Of a DNA stretch of 64,000 nucleotides, positions 30,507 to 39,893 are shown in pieces. The notes under the pieces were generated by a model that saw only the letters and a program-made list of their open reading frames with translations, made no database searches and had not been told where the DNA came from. The DNA is from Nemertoderma westbladi (lineage: Eukaryota; Xenacoelomorpha; Nemertodermatida; Nemertodermatidae). The translations under genes were made by a program, and so were the position numbers. The stretch covers positions 1 through 64,000 of the forward strand of contig JAUCBJ010007886.1 in assembly GCA_032718475.1 (NCBI GenBank). Reading direction: 5' to 3'. Each line of letters begins with the position of its first letter. Position 1 is the stretch's first letter.

Positions 30507-31070
30507 ATGGATTCTGATTTATTTCAAAGATACAGTAAACCTCAATATGGTGGTTCAGACTCTAATCTTGCTGTTTTTAAAGGTGGTAGAAGTGCCAGAG
30601 GTTCGACACAAGTTCTTGTTTTTCGAGGTGGTTCATATATTGACCCTTACGGTCAACAAATTGGTGCATTTGGTACAAACTTAAAACAACGTCGATTTCA
30701 ACGTTATCCTAGAGGTATGCGGGCAAATCAACACGGAGAAGGTATATTTACAGACGCTTTATCGACATTGAAAAAATTTGGTAAGCCATTAGCTAAAAAA
30801 GTGTTACAAAAAGCTCTACCATTTACCACAAAATTTATGAGACAACACGTAATACCAAAAGGTAAGCGGGTCTTACATCAGCAGGCTAATACGGTTATTA
30901 ATAAAGCATTAAATAAAATGAAACCGTCAACAAGGTCAGTTGTAGAAAAAGTTTATAGAGATTTAAAGCGACCCGCTAGACCAATGTCTATGAACATACA
31001 TCATCGATGTAGTAATAAAAATAGAAAAATAAAAGGCAAACTGAAACACTGCGAAAAAAGTATTTTTTAA
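30507..31070 (+). CDS. basic Gly-Gly-rich virion protein, 187 aa
   Basis: It starts one base after the preceding stop codon. The N-terminal third carries three Gly-Gly sites in similar surroundings: QYGG|S (15-16), FKGG|R (26-27) and FRGG|S (41-42). The remainder is highly basic, with an amphipathic-looking segment near residues 80-105 (GIFTDALSTLKKFGKPLAKKV). Such features suit a DNA-condensing or minor virion protein that is trimmed by the element's own protease, like adenovirus core precursors. The assignment is by composition and context; I do not recognise a domain. Confidence 0.7.
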   Translation: MDSDLFQRYSKPQYGGSDSNLAVFKGGRSARGSTQVLVFRGGSYIDPYGQQIGAFGTNLKQRRFQRYPRGMRANQHGEGIFTDALSTLKKFGKPLAKKVLQKALPFTTKFMRQHVIPKGKRVLHQQANTVINKALNKMKPSTRSVVEKVYRDLKRPARPMSMNIHHRCSNKNRKIKGKLKHCEKSIF

Positions 31071-31072
31071 TA

Positions 31073-32332
31073 ATGTCAATTATTAAGGAATTAGATTTAT
31101 TTTCTACACAGCCAATACAGACTGAATTTAAAGCAAAGCATTATGAAACAATTTACCCCGTATCTAATCTCAGAAGTGAGTCTAGGGAAGTCACGTTCCT
31201 TGTACCGAGATCCAATGAATTCTATACGAAACTGCAAGATGCGTTATTAATTACAAAATGTACTGTACGATGGGATAGACGACTTGAAAACTCCCATATA
31301 TATATGCTGAATTACCCCGCTGAAACTATGTGGAGTGATATTAAAATAGACCTTAATGAGAAGCAGGTTGAAAATAGCAATAACCATTATTTCTACAAGT
31401 CGTACTTATCCAATTTATTATTTACAACTTACGAGGATAAAAATGGGCTACTGGGTGCGGGTGGCTTTCATCAACCTTTATCTGAGCACGGAAATGAAAT
31501 TGATCCTGGCGCGCATCCTATTGGCGATGCCTTTAGTAAACAAATGCAATTTGTAAGTGGATTGACGATTGATTTTGATACTGAAACTAAAATAATACAA
31601 CCCGGGTATGATTTAAGAATGCATTTTAGAAAAGTATCAAATTCGTTTATTTTTAAAATCACTCCAAACGCAAACGCGGTGACAAATCTTCGGCTAGAAT
31701 TAGATGAAATAAAGATCCTAATCCCTAGAATGGAGGTTAATCCTGTAATAGAAAGCAGTCACCTAAAAGGTTTAGAGAGTTACAATATTGAATATCAATT
31801 CCAAAAAAAGGAGGTGACAACATTTACTATTCCCGCTCAAACCACAAATTACACCCAAACAAACATATTTGATGGTAAAAAACCCAAATTAGTTATTATT
31901 GGCTTCATAACAAATAACGCTTATTCGGGAGAATTAATTAGCAATCCCTTGAAATTTGAACATTTTAACCTTAGACGCGCGGAACTGATTGTAGACGGTC
32001 TTCCAGTAGGTGGTGTAATATACGAGCCTAATTTTACAGATGGAACATATATTTTTGAGTATACTCAATTAATGAAGAACATTAATACATATATTAACGG
32101 TTATGGGGGTAATAATATAGACCATGAAACCTACTTAGGTAATTGTCCCCTCCTATCCTGGGACCTAACCGCCGACGGCTATGTTAGAGATCCGCAACCG
32201 TCGATATATACTAACGGCCAATTAAAATTAAGATTTGCTGAACCGTTGGTTGAAACCATAAATGTAATCGTTTTTAATATTTATGATCAATCATTAAGTT
32301 TAAATAGCAGGAAAGGAATACATATCGATTAA
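31073..32332 (+). CDS. major capsid protein (double jelly-roll), Polinton
   Basis: 419 codons, intact. The opening block (LFSTQPIQTEFKAKHYETIY) is followed by FLVPRSNEFYTKL and AETMWSDIKIDLNEKQVE. The later block (PKLVIIGFITNNAYSGELIS, then NPLKFEHFNLRRAELIVDG) is characteristic of Polinton/adintovirus hexon-like major capsid proteins. These form trimers with two jelly rolls each. Length is a little below the common 450-600 aa. The gene lies between the basic virion protein and the protease, as expected for a late structural module. Confidence 0.85.
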   Translation: MSIIKELDLFSTQPIQTEFKAKHYETIYPVSNLRSESREVTFLVPRSNEFYTKLQDALLITKCTVRWDRRLENSHIYMLNYPAETMWSDIKIDLNEKQVENSNNHYFYKSYLSNLLFTTYEDKNGLLGAGGFHQPLSEHGNEIDPGAHPIGDAFSKQMQFVSGLTIDFDTETKIIQPGYDLRMHFRKVSNSFIFKITPNANAVTNLRLELDEIKILIPRMEVNPVIESSHLKGLESYNIEYQFQKKEVTTFTIPAQTTNYTQTNIFDGKKPKLVIIGFITNNAYSGELISNPLKFEHFNLRRAELIVDGLPVGGVIYEPNFTDGTYIFEYTQLMKNINTYINGYGGNNIDHETYLGNCPLLSWDLTADGYVRDPQPSIYTNGQLKLRFAEPLVETINVIVFNIYDQSLSLNSRKGIHID

Positions 32333-32334
32333 GT

Positions 32335-32787
32335 ATGTTATCTACAGAGGACCATGATATGTTTCCAGTGGGTGGTCACTATTTGGGAGCGTTTCCAGCT
32401 AACAAATTACCTAAATTAGATAATAATAAGCGGAAAGATTATGGGTTGATAGTAAATACCGATAAAGAGCATCTTCCTGGGATTCATTGGATCGCAATAT
32501 ATATACGAGATAATGAGGCCGAAGTATTTGACTCGTTTGGACCAAAATATCCAAACAGATGCATCGAAAAATGGCTTGAGAAAAATTCCGCAAGGTGGCG
32601 TACTACTCGCAATCAATTTCAAGACCCTAGGCGGACCACATGCGGTCTGTACTGTCTTTATTATTTGGTAAATCGTATTCACACAATCTATCCAATGAGA
32701 GTGTTTACAAATAATGTGGAAATAAATGAAATAATATTATATAAATGGCTTGTTAATTATTATAAAATAAACCAACAAGCGTTGTAA
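32335..32787 (+). CDS. adenain/Ulp1-like cysteine protease
   Basis: 150 codons. The catalytic arrangement of adenovirus-type proteases is clear: H51 (GIHWIAIY), D66 (VFDSFG), a Gln for the oxyanion hole (Q94 or Q96 in NQFQ) and the nucleophile C103 (TTCGLYCLYY). It is shorter than adenovirus protease (about 200 aa), mostly at the C-terminus. The likely role is maturation of virion precursors at Gly-Gly sites, which occur in at least three neighbouring proteins. It starts two bases after the major capsid stop. Confidence 0.92.
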   Translation: MLSTEDHDMFPVGGHYLGAFPANKLPKLDNNKRKDYGLIVNTDKEHLPGIHWIAIYIRDNEAEVFDSFGPKYPNRCIEKWLEKNSARWRTTRNQFQDPRRTTCGLYCLYYLVNRIHTIYPMRVFTNNVEINEIILYKWLVNYYKINQQAL

Positions 32788-32818
32788 TTAATCATTTAAC
32801 TTTTGTTTATCAGATAAA

Positions 32819-33388
32819 ATGGATAATATTATTTTTGTTGATTTTCAATATTATAAGATAGACAATAAAGAGTATCCGGTAGTATTTAAAGAATTGCTAT
32901 ATTCGATTCTAATTACACCAAAACTAATGTAAAGACGTTTTTAATTAAAGGCCCACCTAATATTAAGTTATCAGCATTAGATGCAGCCCACGTAAACAAT
33001 TTACGGGATATGACTTCTCACTTGCCCTGGGACTACGGGGACATTTCGCAAGATGACTTTAAAAAATATATGAAGAGACATTTAAAATATAAAAAAAATA
33101 TTCATGTATTTGGGTTGATGAAGCAGGCAATATTAGTTTCCCAACTCGATGTTCTCGCGTCAAATTCGGTGGAGAAATTGGGAATATATAAGCAATATCA
33201 CGATTATTTAACCCCTTGTCGGGCATAAATGTGCATTCCACTTAAACATAAGGGATAACTGTCTGCGATACTGCTCAGCAAAACGCGTTGGGGGGTATGA
33301 GATGCTACACTTTTTCATGAGAAAGCGTTTAACTGCGACTGATGATGATAAACAGAAAGAAATAACTGATGTGGAAGATGTACTGTAG
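32819..33388 (+). pseudogene. frameshifted gene, exonuclease/Polinton-associated type
   Basis: An ATG at 32819 opens a short frame (MDNIIFVDFQYYK...) that stops at about 32931. Coherent sequence then continues in another frame from about 32938 (including HVNNLRD, LPWDYGDIS and DVLASNSVEKL) to 33228. A third frame near 33265-33388 adds CSAKRVGGYEMLHFF and an acidic end. The VDFQ-like N-terminus, W.YGD block and C..K/Q..R block occur in the same order in a family of virus- and transposon-associated proteins I recall from invertebrate genomes. At least two frameshifts inactivate it. The family function is not known to me. Confidence 0.55.
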
Positions 33389-34740
33389 GTTTACTCTAAG
33401 CATGTAATGTGATGGGATATAATATAATTTTATTTTGGTGATGATCTTGATGTTAATATAAAAATATAATAAAATATAATTTTTTTTACAACAAGTTCTC
33501 TAAAAAGAGTCAATTGCGCTAGGTTAACCATACACATTTAACAATATGACATAGACGTAACATGTACAGTAAGTATTCTCGATATCATTCTAATATAGAT
33601 GTACTGGTATTGCGAAACATCCTATACATCGTAAACTAATAACACATACAGTAGTTGACTAGTAATATTAGTCAGAAATGCAACATAAACTGTATAGGAT
33701 GTAGTGTTATCCTGTTGGTACCGGTACTGATAAATTGAATAATTTATTATAGGCCTAATCACAACTGTCATCCGCTTTATCAGTACCGGTAGTGTTTTAC
33801 TCTTCCAACACTGTAGTCACAGTCTACTGGTATCAGTACAGCAGTAATCTGAAGCAATAGCATACTGCTGTCATGATCCGGATTACACGCAGGGGTCTCA
33901 CATATAGGGATTAGATCACCTACCCAAACAATACAGTACTGCAGTACTGTCGTTGTTGTTGTAACAGCATAGTTAGATACAGCATACTGATTTCCTTTGA
34001 TTAGCATTGTACTGCAGTACCGGTACTACAGTATTAATGTAACAGTACCCGTAGTAACAAACTAGGCCAATGTATACAATATCGTGAGCCAGTTACAATC
34101 AGATGTGTACGCTGTCAGCCACACTGCGGGGGATGCGGTCAACCTTGCAGCACCTATCCACAACTGTCATCCACTTTATCAGTACAGCTGTAATCTGATG
34201 CAATAGCATTTGTTTTTTTTCACCTATAAGGATACTGCTGTCTACCCGAACCTTGATTAGCATACTGCTGTCATAACCTAGAAGGCACGCGTGGCTCTCA
34301 CATATAGGGATTAGATCACCTACCCAAACAATACAGTACTGCAGTACTGTCGTTGTTGTTGTTGTAACAGTATAGTCAGATACAGCATGTTGATTTCCTT
34401 TAATTAGCATTGTACCGCAGTACCGCTACTACAGTATTAATGTAACAGTACCCGCAGTAACAAACTAAACCATTGTATACAATATCGTGAGCCAGTTACA
34501 ATCGGATGTGCGCGCAGTCAGCCACGCTGCTGGGAAGCGGTCCACCTCGCAGCCGCCCAGCCACCCTCGCAGCTAGTCACGCAGTCAGCCTCGCGGCACG
34601 CAGTCAGCCTCGCGGCACGCAGTCAGCATCGCGGCACGCAGTCAGCCTCGCGGCATGCAGTCAGCCTCGTGGTCGGTCATGCAGTCAGCCAGCCAGCCAC
34701 GCGGCTTGGCATGCAGTCAGCCCGTGAGAGTCATACTTAT
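33389..34740. repeat. convergent intergenic region with 400-bp tandem duplication
   Basis: This separates the rightward and leftward gene blocks. 33760-34110 and 34160-34510 are diverged copies about 400 bp apart, both containing ACCCAAACAATACAGTACTG, CGTTGTTGTTG and CAATATCGTGAGCCAGTTAC. The second copy leads into a GC-rich array at about 34515-34725 of a roughly 18-20-bp unit (GCAGTCAGCCTCGCGGCAC). No gene is supported. Both blocks terminate here, so polyadenylation signals are expected. Confidence 0.8.
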
Positions 34741-34811
34741 TCAAACGAGGTTAGTTTTCCCTAACTACTGATAGATTGATTGAAAAAATAATAATGTTTA
34801 ATTTTCACCTT

Positions 34812-35357
34812 CTAATCACCAACACCTAAAGTCACAACACCAAACATTAATAAATAATTAACAAGTTTACTAAATATAGGGTAATAAATGTGAAATTTGC
34901 TAGGTGAACACATTAAAGTACATTTACCAGTATGAAAGCAGCAAATGACTACGGTATTATTTATTCTTATTTTGCAATTATTAAAAATTTCAGGTTCATA
35001 TATAACTTGAAGTTGCACATTATCAAAGACAACATAAAACCCGGTATTGTTTATCAATAACCTATAGACAACAGACTTAATACTAAAAATATAAGTACAT
35101 AAATTAACAGATTTTAAAATCAAATTAATACTAGTTTTATCAAATATATGCTTTTTTACTTTTTGGAAATTATACTTACTGCCTAATAATGTAATACGAC
35201 CATTTTTAAATATTAATAATGTGGCACCAAATATCTTATATATAAACTGATTTGGTTTGAGTATGTGTTTACCAGATAATTGATTTTTTAATTCTTTAAA
35301 ATTAATCGCTGACACTTGCTGGCAACTTACATTCTTATTAACTATCTGATAGTTCAT
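34812..35357 (-). CDS. TBP-like protein (two-repeat), Polinton-encoded
   Basis: 181 codons. Two halves can each be laid on a TATA-binding-protein repeat. Residues 4-75 include KPNQFIYKIFGATLLIFKNG and RITLLGSK, corresponding to the TBP pattern of a strand, LIFxxGKxxxTGAK, then a helix. Residues 78-170 include VIYEPEIF and CCFHTGKCTLM, then YYPIFSKLVNYL, corresponding to YEPELFPG...LIFxSGKxVLTGAK...IYPIL of the second repeat. Several DNA-contact Phe/Val positions appear changed. Inferred role: promoter recognition or competition with host TBP in transcription of the element. The gene follows polB and overlaps it by 20 bp in another frame, so they are probably co-expressed. This identification is by eye and needs profile confirmation. 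Confidence 0.6.
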   Translation of the reverse strand: MNYQIVNKNVSCQQVSAINFKELKNQLSGKHILKPNQFIYKIFGATLLIFKNGRITLLGSKYNFQKVKKHIFDKTSINLILKSVNLCTYIFSIKSVVYRLLINNTGFYVVFDNVQLQVIYEPEIFNNCKIRINNTVVICCFHTGKCTLMCSPSKFHIYYPIFSKLVNYLLMFGVVTLGVGD

Positions 35358-38300
35358 TGTTTGGTTCCCGATAAATAGGTATATTGTTTTTTTTTACGGG
35401 TTTTTCAACCTTTGTTTGATAGTGACCCCAGGGAAGCGAATGATTTTTATTAACCCAATAAAGTTTATCGTCAAATGCGCTGAGAGCAAACTTATCTCGT
35501 GCTACAGTATACACTTTGTGTAATTGACTCTGAAATTGGTGCGTTTCCTTGGAAATTTCTAAGTTATCCCTATATGCTCTTAAATAATCTTCGTGGCAAA
35601 TATTTTTATCCACGACAGCTCTTGTTATTCCTTTCGCCCGTCGTATATTTGTTTCATTGAATTCTAAAATTGAATATAACTTTGGTCTTAAAAATACTGC
35701 TTGTTTAATTTCACGTGAGGCTAGTTCATCTTTACAGTAATAGAGCCTGGATTTATTTTTATCGCTGTAGAGAGGGTGATCCTTGGGGTAATTGGATGTA
35801 TCTAAAATATTATTTTTAATTAAGGCTTTTAAGAAATTACTCTGCGATGTATTATAGTAACAACCTATTAAAGAGTCCGTATCTGATGCTACAATTTCAA
35901 TTCGGCAGTTTAATTCTTTCTCAATAGGTAGCAATTTATCGTAATACAGCTGATACATATCCAATTTAGCCAAGTCCAAGACAGTACTACCTACATAGAC
36001 CGGCTTATCGAGAGTTACAGAGTCTTTTACTAATAAATGTCCCGATAAGGAATCGTTATAAATCATGAAATTTTCGTGATTTATACGTTTGACCAATAGG
36101 TTGCATTTCTCTTTACTATTAGCGATACGAAAGTTGCAACGGTCCCTTATCTTCTCTATCGTTTTTCCAAATAACGAATTCTTTAGAAGCTTCGCAACAG
36201 CTGTATCAATGTAACTTTTTGCTACTCGCCTTTGATTAATATTAAAATCTATATAGGGTTTAAATACAAAGTCTTGATGGAAAGAATACAATTTATGGAG
36301 CTTAGTAACAATTAAACCTTGTTTTATATAAAATTTTAACAGTTTTAAATTTACATGATAGAATTCCTTATCGAATTGTGTCAACATAAGTTTTGGTGCA
36401 CACATCTTATAATTGCTATTAGTACCTCTTTGTTTACAAACATGATTATATTGTTCCCTCATATATGGTGAAAGCATTGTCTCATTTATACTTAAATGTT
36501 CTGGAGCTAAGGGTAGTTCTAATGTACGATCATGAATATCTTTGGGATATTTCAAATCGCAAATTAAGAAAAACCCAATATCACCTTCAGTATCAAGATT
36601 TGTCAAATAGTTTATTAGTTCTTCTGGAGCAGCATTCTCTAAATATGTAACGTTGACTTGTTCAAACCCTGAAACAGGTAGCTTTTTACTTAAATTACCA
36701 GAATACAAGGAATTAAAATCTATATTGAAAATATGACACTCTTCCTTGCTTGGATCATAATTATCAGTATCTGGTATATTTGATTCTATGTAATGCTTTC
36801 GACAGAATGAAACCCCTCCTCTAATAGATGCTTCAAAATCTCTATATGTTTGGTAATCTTTTATTAATGCTAACTTACATTTATTGTATTTCAGGGCGCA
36901 ATCATAAGTGAAAGCTGCGATACTGCAATAATAAACTACTTCTAATTCGTAGTTTTGTCTACATACTCTCCTAAAGTTCTCAAATATAACAGCGAGGAGA
37001 CAAACATCGAGTTTTAAGTATGCTAAAAGATAATCCTTGAGATTTGTACACTCAAACTGACTCCATGATGCGTTGGCAAAACTATATTCCTCGGGAGTAC
37101 AGGTATTTTGTGTTAATTTACTATAAAATTTGTCTATTGATGGTAATTTCGAATCATTGAATTTATTTAAATCTGTCAGATACTTGTAGGGAAATATACC
37201 TTTTCGTTTAATTGTTGCATTATTTAAATTTGGATAAAAATATTTCATTTGCTGTTCAGTAATTGGTAGAACTGATGTTATATCCTCGCTGTCTATATCC
37301 TTTGTTGAACAATCAACTAAAGTACTTAGGGAAAAGGATAAAAATTGATATGTGTCTAAGACACGTAGCTCGATTTTTGTTTTTTGTTCTTTCACCGGTA
37401 TATGCATACTCAGTGAAATATACCTTTCAGAATTTTTAGGGATTACCTTTATATCCCAATCGGAATATTTGTTATTGCTAAACCCAACTTGCAAAAGAAA
37501 ATGCAAATCGTAGAGATTGCAGTTGTGTGCAGCGAGTATATACATGTGTCGTTTCAATGATAAAGAGCGGTTACACGCGTTACAAGCGGCTGCTATATAG
37601 TTACCAGTAATATGTGAGTGATGTTTATTTTTCTCAGACTTATCCTTAAATAAAACATTGCAATAAAAGCAAGTTTTAGCTTTCCAAAAACTTAACTTAT
37701 CTACATCGTTAAGTATAATCTTCTCTCGCGTATGGGTTTCTGCCCACTTATATAATTGGGTGATGTCATTATATACAGAGTCTAAAAAGTCTTGAATACA
37801 GTTGTTGTCGATTGTTTTTGTAAAGGTCTTCAAATAAAATTTTGGTGGATTGATTAATTCACTACTAGGAACAATTAAATAACTTACAGCGCATGGAATA
37901 TGATTCTGAATAAATTTACTGTTGGTGGCTGGCTCCAAAATAGATTCTATGTCAAAATATATTACAAACAATGCTGGTAATGTTCTGTCTAAATTTCTAA
38001 AGCTAATGTGAGTTCTTTTTTCAGACGGTAGCTTCTCAACTTGACTTTTTCCTCGATAACAAGCAAGACAGTGACGTTCTAGAACATCCTTGCTGTAGAA
38101 ATGAGACAAACACCGTTCACAAAATTTCCTACATCTAATATGCTTACCTGTTGTATTCAACAAACGATTCAAGTTAGTTATGCAAATATAATGTGATTGT
38201 TTACTCGTATTCTTATTTTTTACAAGTAATATATTCAATAACTCTTTATCTGGAGTGATTTTACTAAATGGAGCCTGTCTTAATATAGATACTCGATTGT

Positions 38301-39345
38301 TATCGTAGAGTAATAAATTAATTATATATGCTGAATTCTGTTTTTCAAAAAGTTTAATTGCAAGCAGCCATTCTGTTGGATAATCTTTGTTCCCGTTGTC
38401 AAAAATAAAATGACTCATATAATTTTTGTACGATGAAGTACGGTTTTTGTTGTTTTTCACTTTGCTACTAAATTTTGTGGCTATAATTGCCCATTTGAAA
38501 CAGTCATTATCAGCCGTTTGTATATTTATAACACATTTTTTAACTGATAGAGTCTTAGGTAACTCCATATAACCTTTATATTCCAGTGACCTACACTTGG
38601 ATTCAGCTACTTTAATTTCCACTCTTAATAAAGATTTAACGCGCCACCCTGAGCCACGAGTGTTAAACATGGCTATTTTTTGCATTAATTGTTCTAGTAC
38701 ATACTCAAACCATGTGTCAAAACTTTCATGTGAATCTATGGTATTAACTGCACCACCTGAAGAACTAAAATAGAAAGCTTCTTCTTGATCTCCCTCTGAA
38801 AAATGTGATCGATACATGAGTATATTCACACCTAGCCAGGGTCTAAGTACATTCATTTCGCTAAGTTTTCCTAATAATAACGTTTTGATGTGTGGCAGAA
38901 TTTTTAGTATCAATGAATGAATATCAGGAAAATCTTCATCATTCGGAAGATTGTAAACATAGATTTCTAAACGGTTATCGTGTGCAGCTCGTTCGATGCT
39001 AAAAATTGATGGACCTTGACCAGATTTCAGTCTTTTTCTAGATGCGACAGTATTGTTTTGGTTCGCTCGTGGTCTAACATGATAATAACGTTGGTGACAG
39101 TCGTGACGTAAATAATTATCATATAAATACTCTTTATTACAAGTAGGACAAGTTTTTTCATACACGTAAAACTTCATTTCTTTACATCCCGTAGTTGATT
39201 CATGTCGTTTGCATATTTCTTCTGTAGGTGTAAAAACATGACACTTAAAACAAGAATAACCTTCAAAATGTGACCTTAGGTGGCGTAAATAATTTCGTTT
39301 AGAAATTTGAAGAGGACAAAATGGACATTTCAATTGTTTATCCAT
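35338..39345 (-). CDS. protein-primed DNA polymerase B (PolB)
   Basis: 1335 codons, intact. The N-terminus has C2H2/CxxC zinc-finger-like motifs (CPFC...H; CFKC; CPTC...H) in residues 7-85. Exonuclease motifs: ExoI D465/E467 (YFDIES), ExoII near 607-613 (HNCNLYD) and ExoIII near 776-780 (YLKLD). Polymerase motifs: A at 876-881 (DFNSLY), B at 1055-1060 (KNSLFG) and C at 1155-1158 (DTDS). This is the family B, protein-primed type that replicates linear genomes from a terminal protein. Two further CxxC pairs near 559-592 lie between exonuclease motifs I and II. It is the replicase of the element and is preceded by a TATA-like box at 39391-39405. Confidence 0.96.
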   Translation of the reverse strand: MDKQLKCPFCPLQISKRNYLRHLRSHFEGYSCFKCHVFTPTEEICKRHESTTGCKEMKFYVYEKTCPTCNKEYLYDNYLRHDCHQRYYHVRPRANQNNTVASRKRLKSGQGPSIFSIERAAHDNRLEIYVYNLPNDEDFPDIHSLILKILPHIKTLLLGKLSEMNVLRPWLGVNILMYRSHFSEGDQEEAFYFSSSGGAVNTIDSHESFDTWFEYVLEQLMQKIAMFNTRGSGWRVKSLLRVEIKVAESKCRSLEYKGYMELPKTLSVKKCVINIQTADNDCFKWAIIATKFSSKVKNNKNRTSSYKNYMSHFIFDNGNKDYPTEWLLAIKLFEKQNSAYIINLLLYDNNRVSILRQAPFSKITPDKELLNILLVKNKNTSKQSHYICITNLNRLLNTTGKHIRCRKFCERCLSHFYSKDVLERHCLACYRGKSQVEKLPSEKRTHISFRNLDRTLPALFVIYFDIESILEPATNSKFIQNHIPCAVSYLIVPSSELINPPKFYLKTFTKTIDNNCIQDFLDSVYNDITQLYKWAETHTREKIILNDVDKLSFWKAKTCFYCNVLFKDKSEKNKHHSHITGNYIAAACNACNRSLSLKRHMYILAAHNCNLYDLHFLLQVGFSNNKYSDWDIKVIPKNSERYISLSMHIPVKEQKTKIELRVLDTYQFLSFSLSTLVDCSTKDIDSEDITSVLPITEQQMKYFYPNLNNATIKRKGIFPYKYLTDLNKFNDSKLPSIDKFYSKLTQNTCTPEEYSFANASWSQFECTNLKDYLLAYLKLDVCLLAVIFENFRRVCRQNYELEVVYYCSIAAFTYDCALKYNKCKLALIKDYQTYRDFEASIRGGVSFCRKHYIESNIPDTDNYDPSKEECHIFNIDFNSLYSGNLSKKLPVSGFEQVNVTYLENAAPEELINYLTNLDTEGDIGFFLICDLKYPKDIHDRTLELPLAPEHLSINETMLSPYMREQYNHVCKQRGTNSNYKMCAPKLMLTQFDKEFYHVNLKLLKFYIKQGLIVTKLHKLYSFHQDFVFKPYIDFNINQRRVAKSYIDTAVAKLLKNSLFGKTIEKIRDRCNFRIANSKEKCNLLVKRINHENFMIYNDSLSGHLLVKDSVTLDKPVYVGSTVLDLAKLDMYQLYYDKLLPIEKELNCRIEIVASDTDSLIGCYYNTSQSNFLKALIKNNILDTSNYPKDHPLYSDKNKSRLYYCKDELASREIKQAVFLRPKLYSILEFNETNIRRAKGITRAVVDKNICHEDYLRAYRDNLEISKETHQFQSQLHKVYTVARDKFALSAFDDKLYWVNKNHSLPWGHYQTKVEKPVKKNNIPIYREPNNELSDS

Positions 39346-39390
39346 CTCTTTATTATCCTAAAAACAATTTAAAATTAATATGAATATTGT

Positions 39391-39405
39391 TATATATATA
39401 TATAA
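39391..39405 (-). promoter_or_regulatory. TATA-like box upstream of polB
   Basis: An alternating TATATATATATATAA run lies about 45-60 bp upstream of the polB start codon on the minus strand. A second similar run is at about 39509-39521. Promoter role is inferred. Confidence 0.35.
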
Positions 39406-39583
39406 TCAAAAAAAATTCATAAGCTACTCAACATAAATAAAATATAATATCTAAACTTTAATTAATTTAATATTTTCAGAATGAGCTCGATTGAATCAGT
39501 TGAGCTCTTTATATATATATTTCAAGTTTCTACTTATACCAACCAATCATAAATAACAGTTACATTGGAAACTAATATCATAA

Positions 39584-39862
39584 ATAAAGTTGCTTTTACA
39601 ACTGAATTCTTTATAATAAAATCAAGTCTAAACCAAGATGTGCATAATACGTTTTTAATTTTCATTGATAAAGTAGGTTTTACATGCTAATGTTTTATTA
39701 TGGTGGTGTAAACTCACGCATTTATATGCGAATGTTTTATACCTAATCCCGTGCTCACATTAAACTATCACCAATATTTACTCAATAAAGTCACCTTTAC
39801 ACGCAAATACTTTATAATAATCACGCTTTGTGATAAAAAGTTACCTTTACAAGTCAGTGTGA
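39584..39862. promoter_or_regulatory. four iteron-like repeats between polB and the 347-aa gene
   Basis: The pattern ATAAAGT(4 nt)TTTACA, followed by A/T-rich sequence ending TTTAT(A/T)ATAA, recurs at about 39584-39620, 39667-39700 and 39783-39820. A shorter fourth copy (GATAAAAAGTTACCTTTACA) is at 39832-39852. They fill an intergenic gap of 548 bp, so they may be binding sites for an element-encoded regulator or a promoter array. No function is shown by sequence alone. Confidence 0.4.
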
Positions 39863-39893
39863 AACTGAAAAAAAGTCTCTAGTTAATAATAAA

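Noticed and set aside
34506-34727. Plus-strand frame of 73 codons, Ser/Ala/Arg-rich
   Set aside because: Translation of a roughly 20-bp tandem repeat. It has no start context or similarity.
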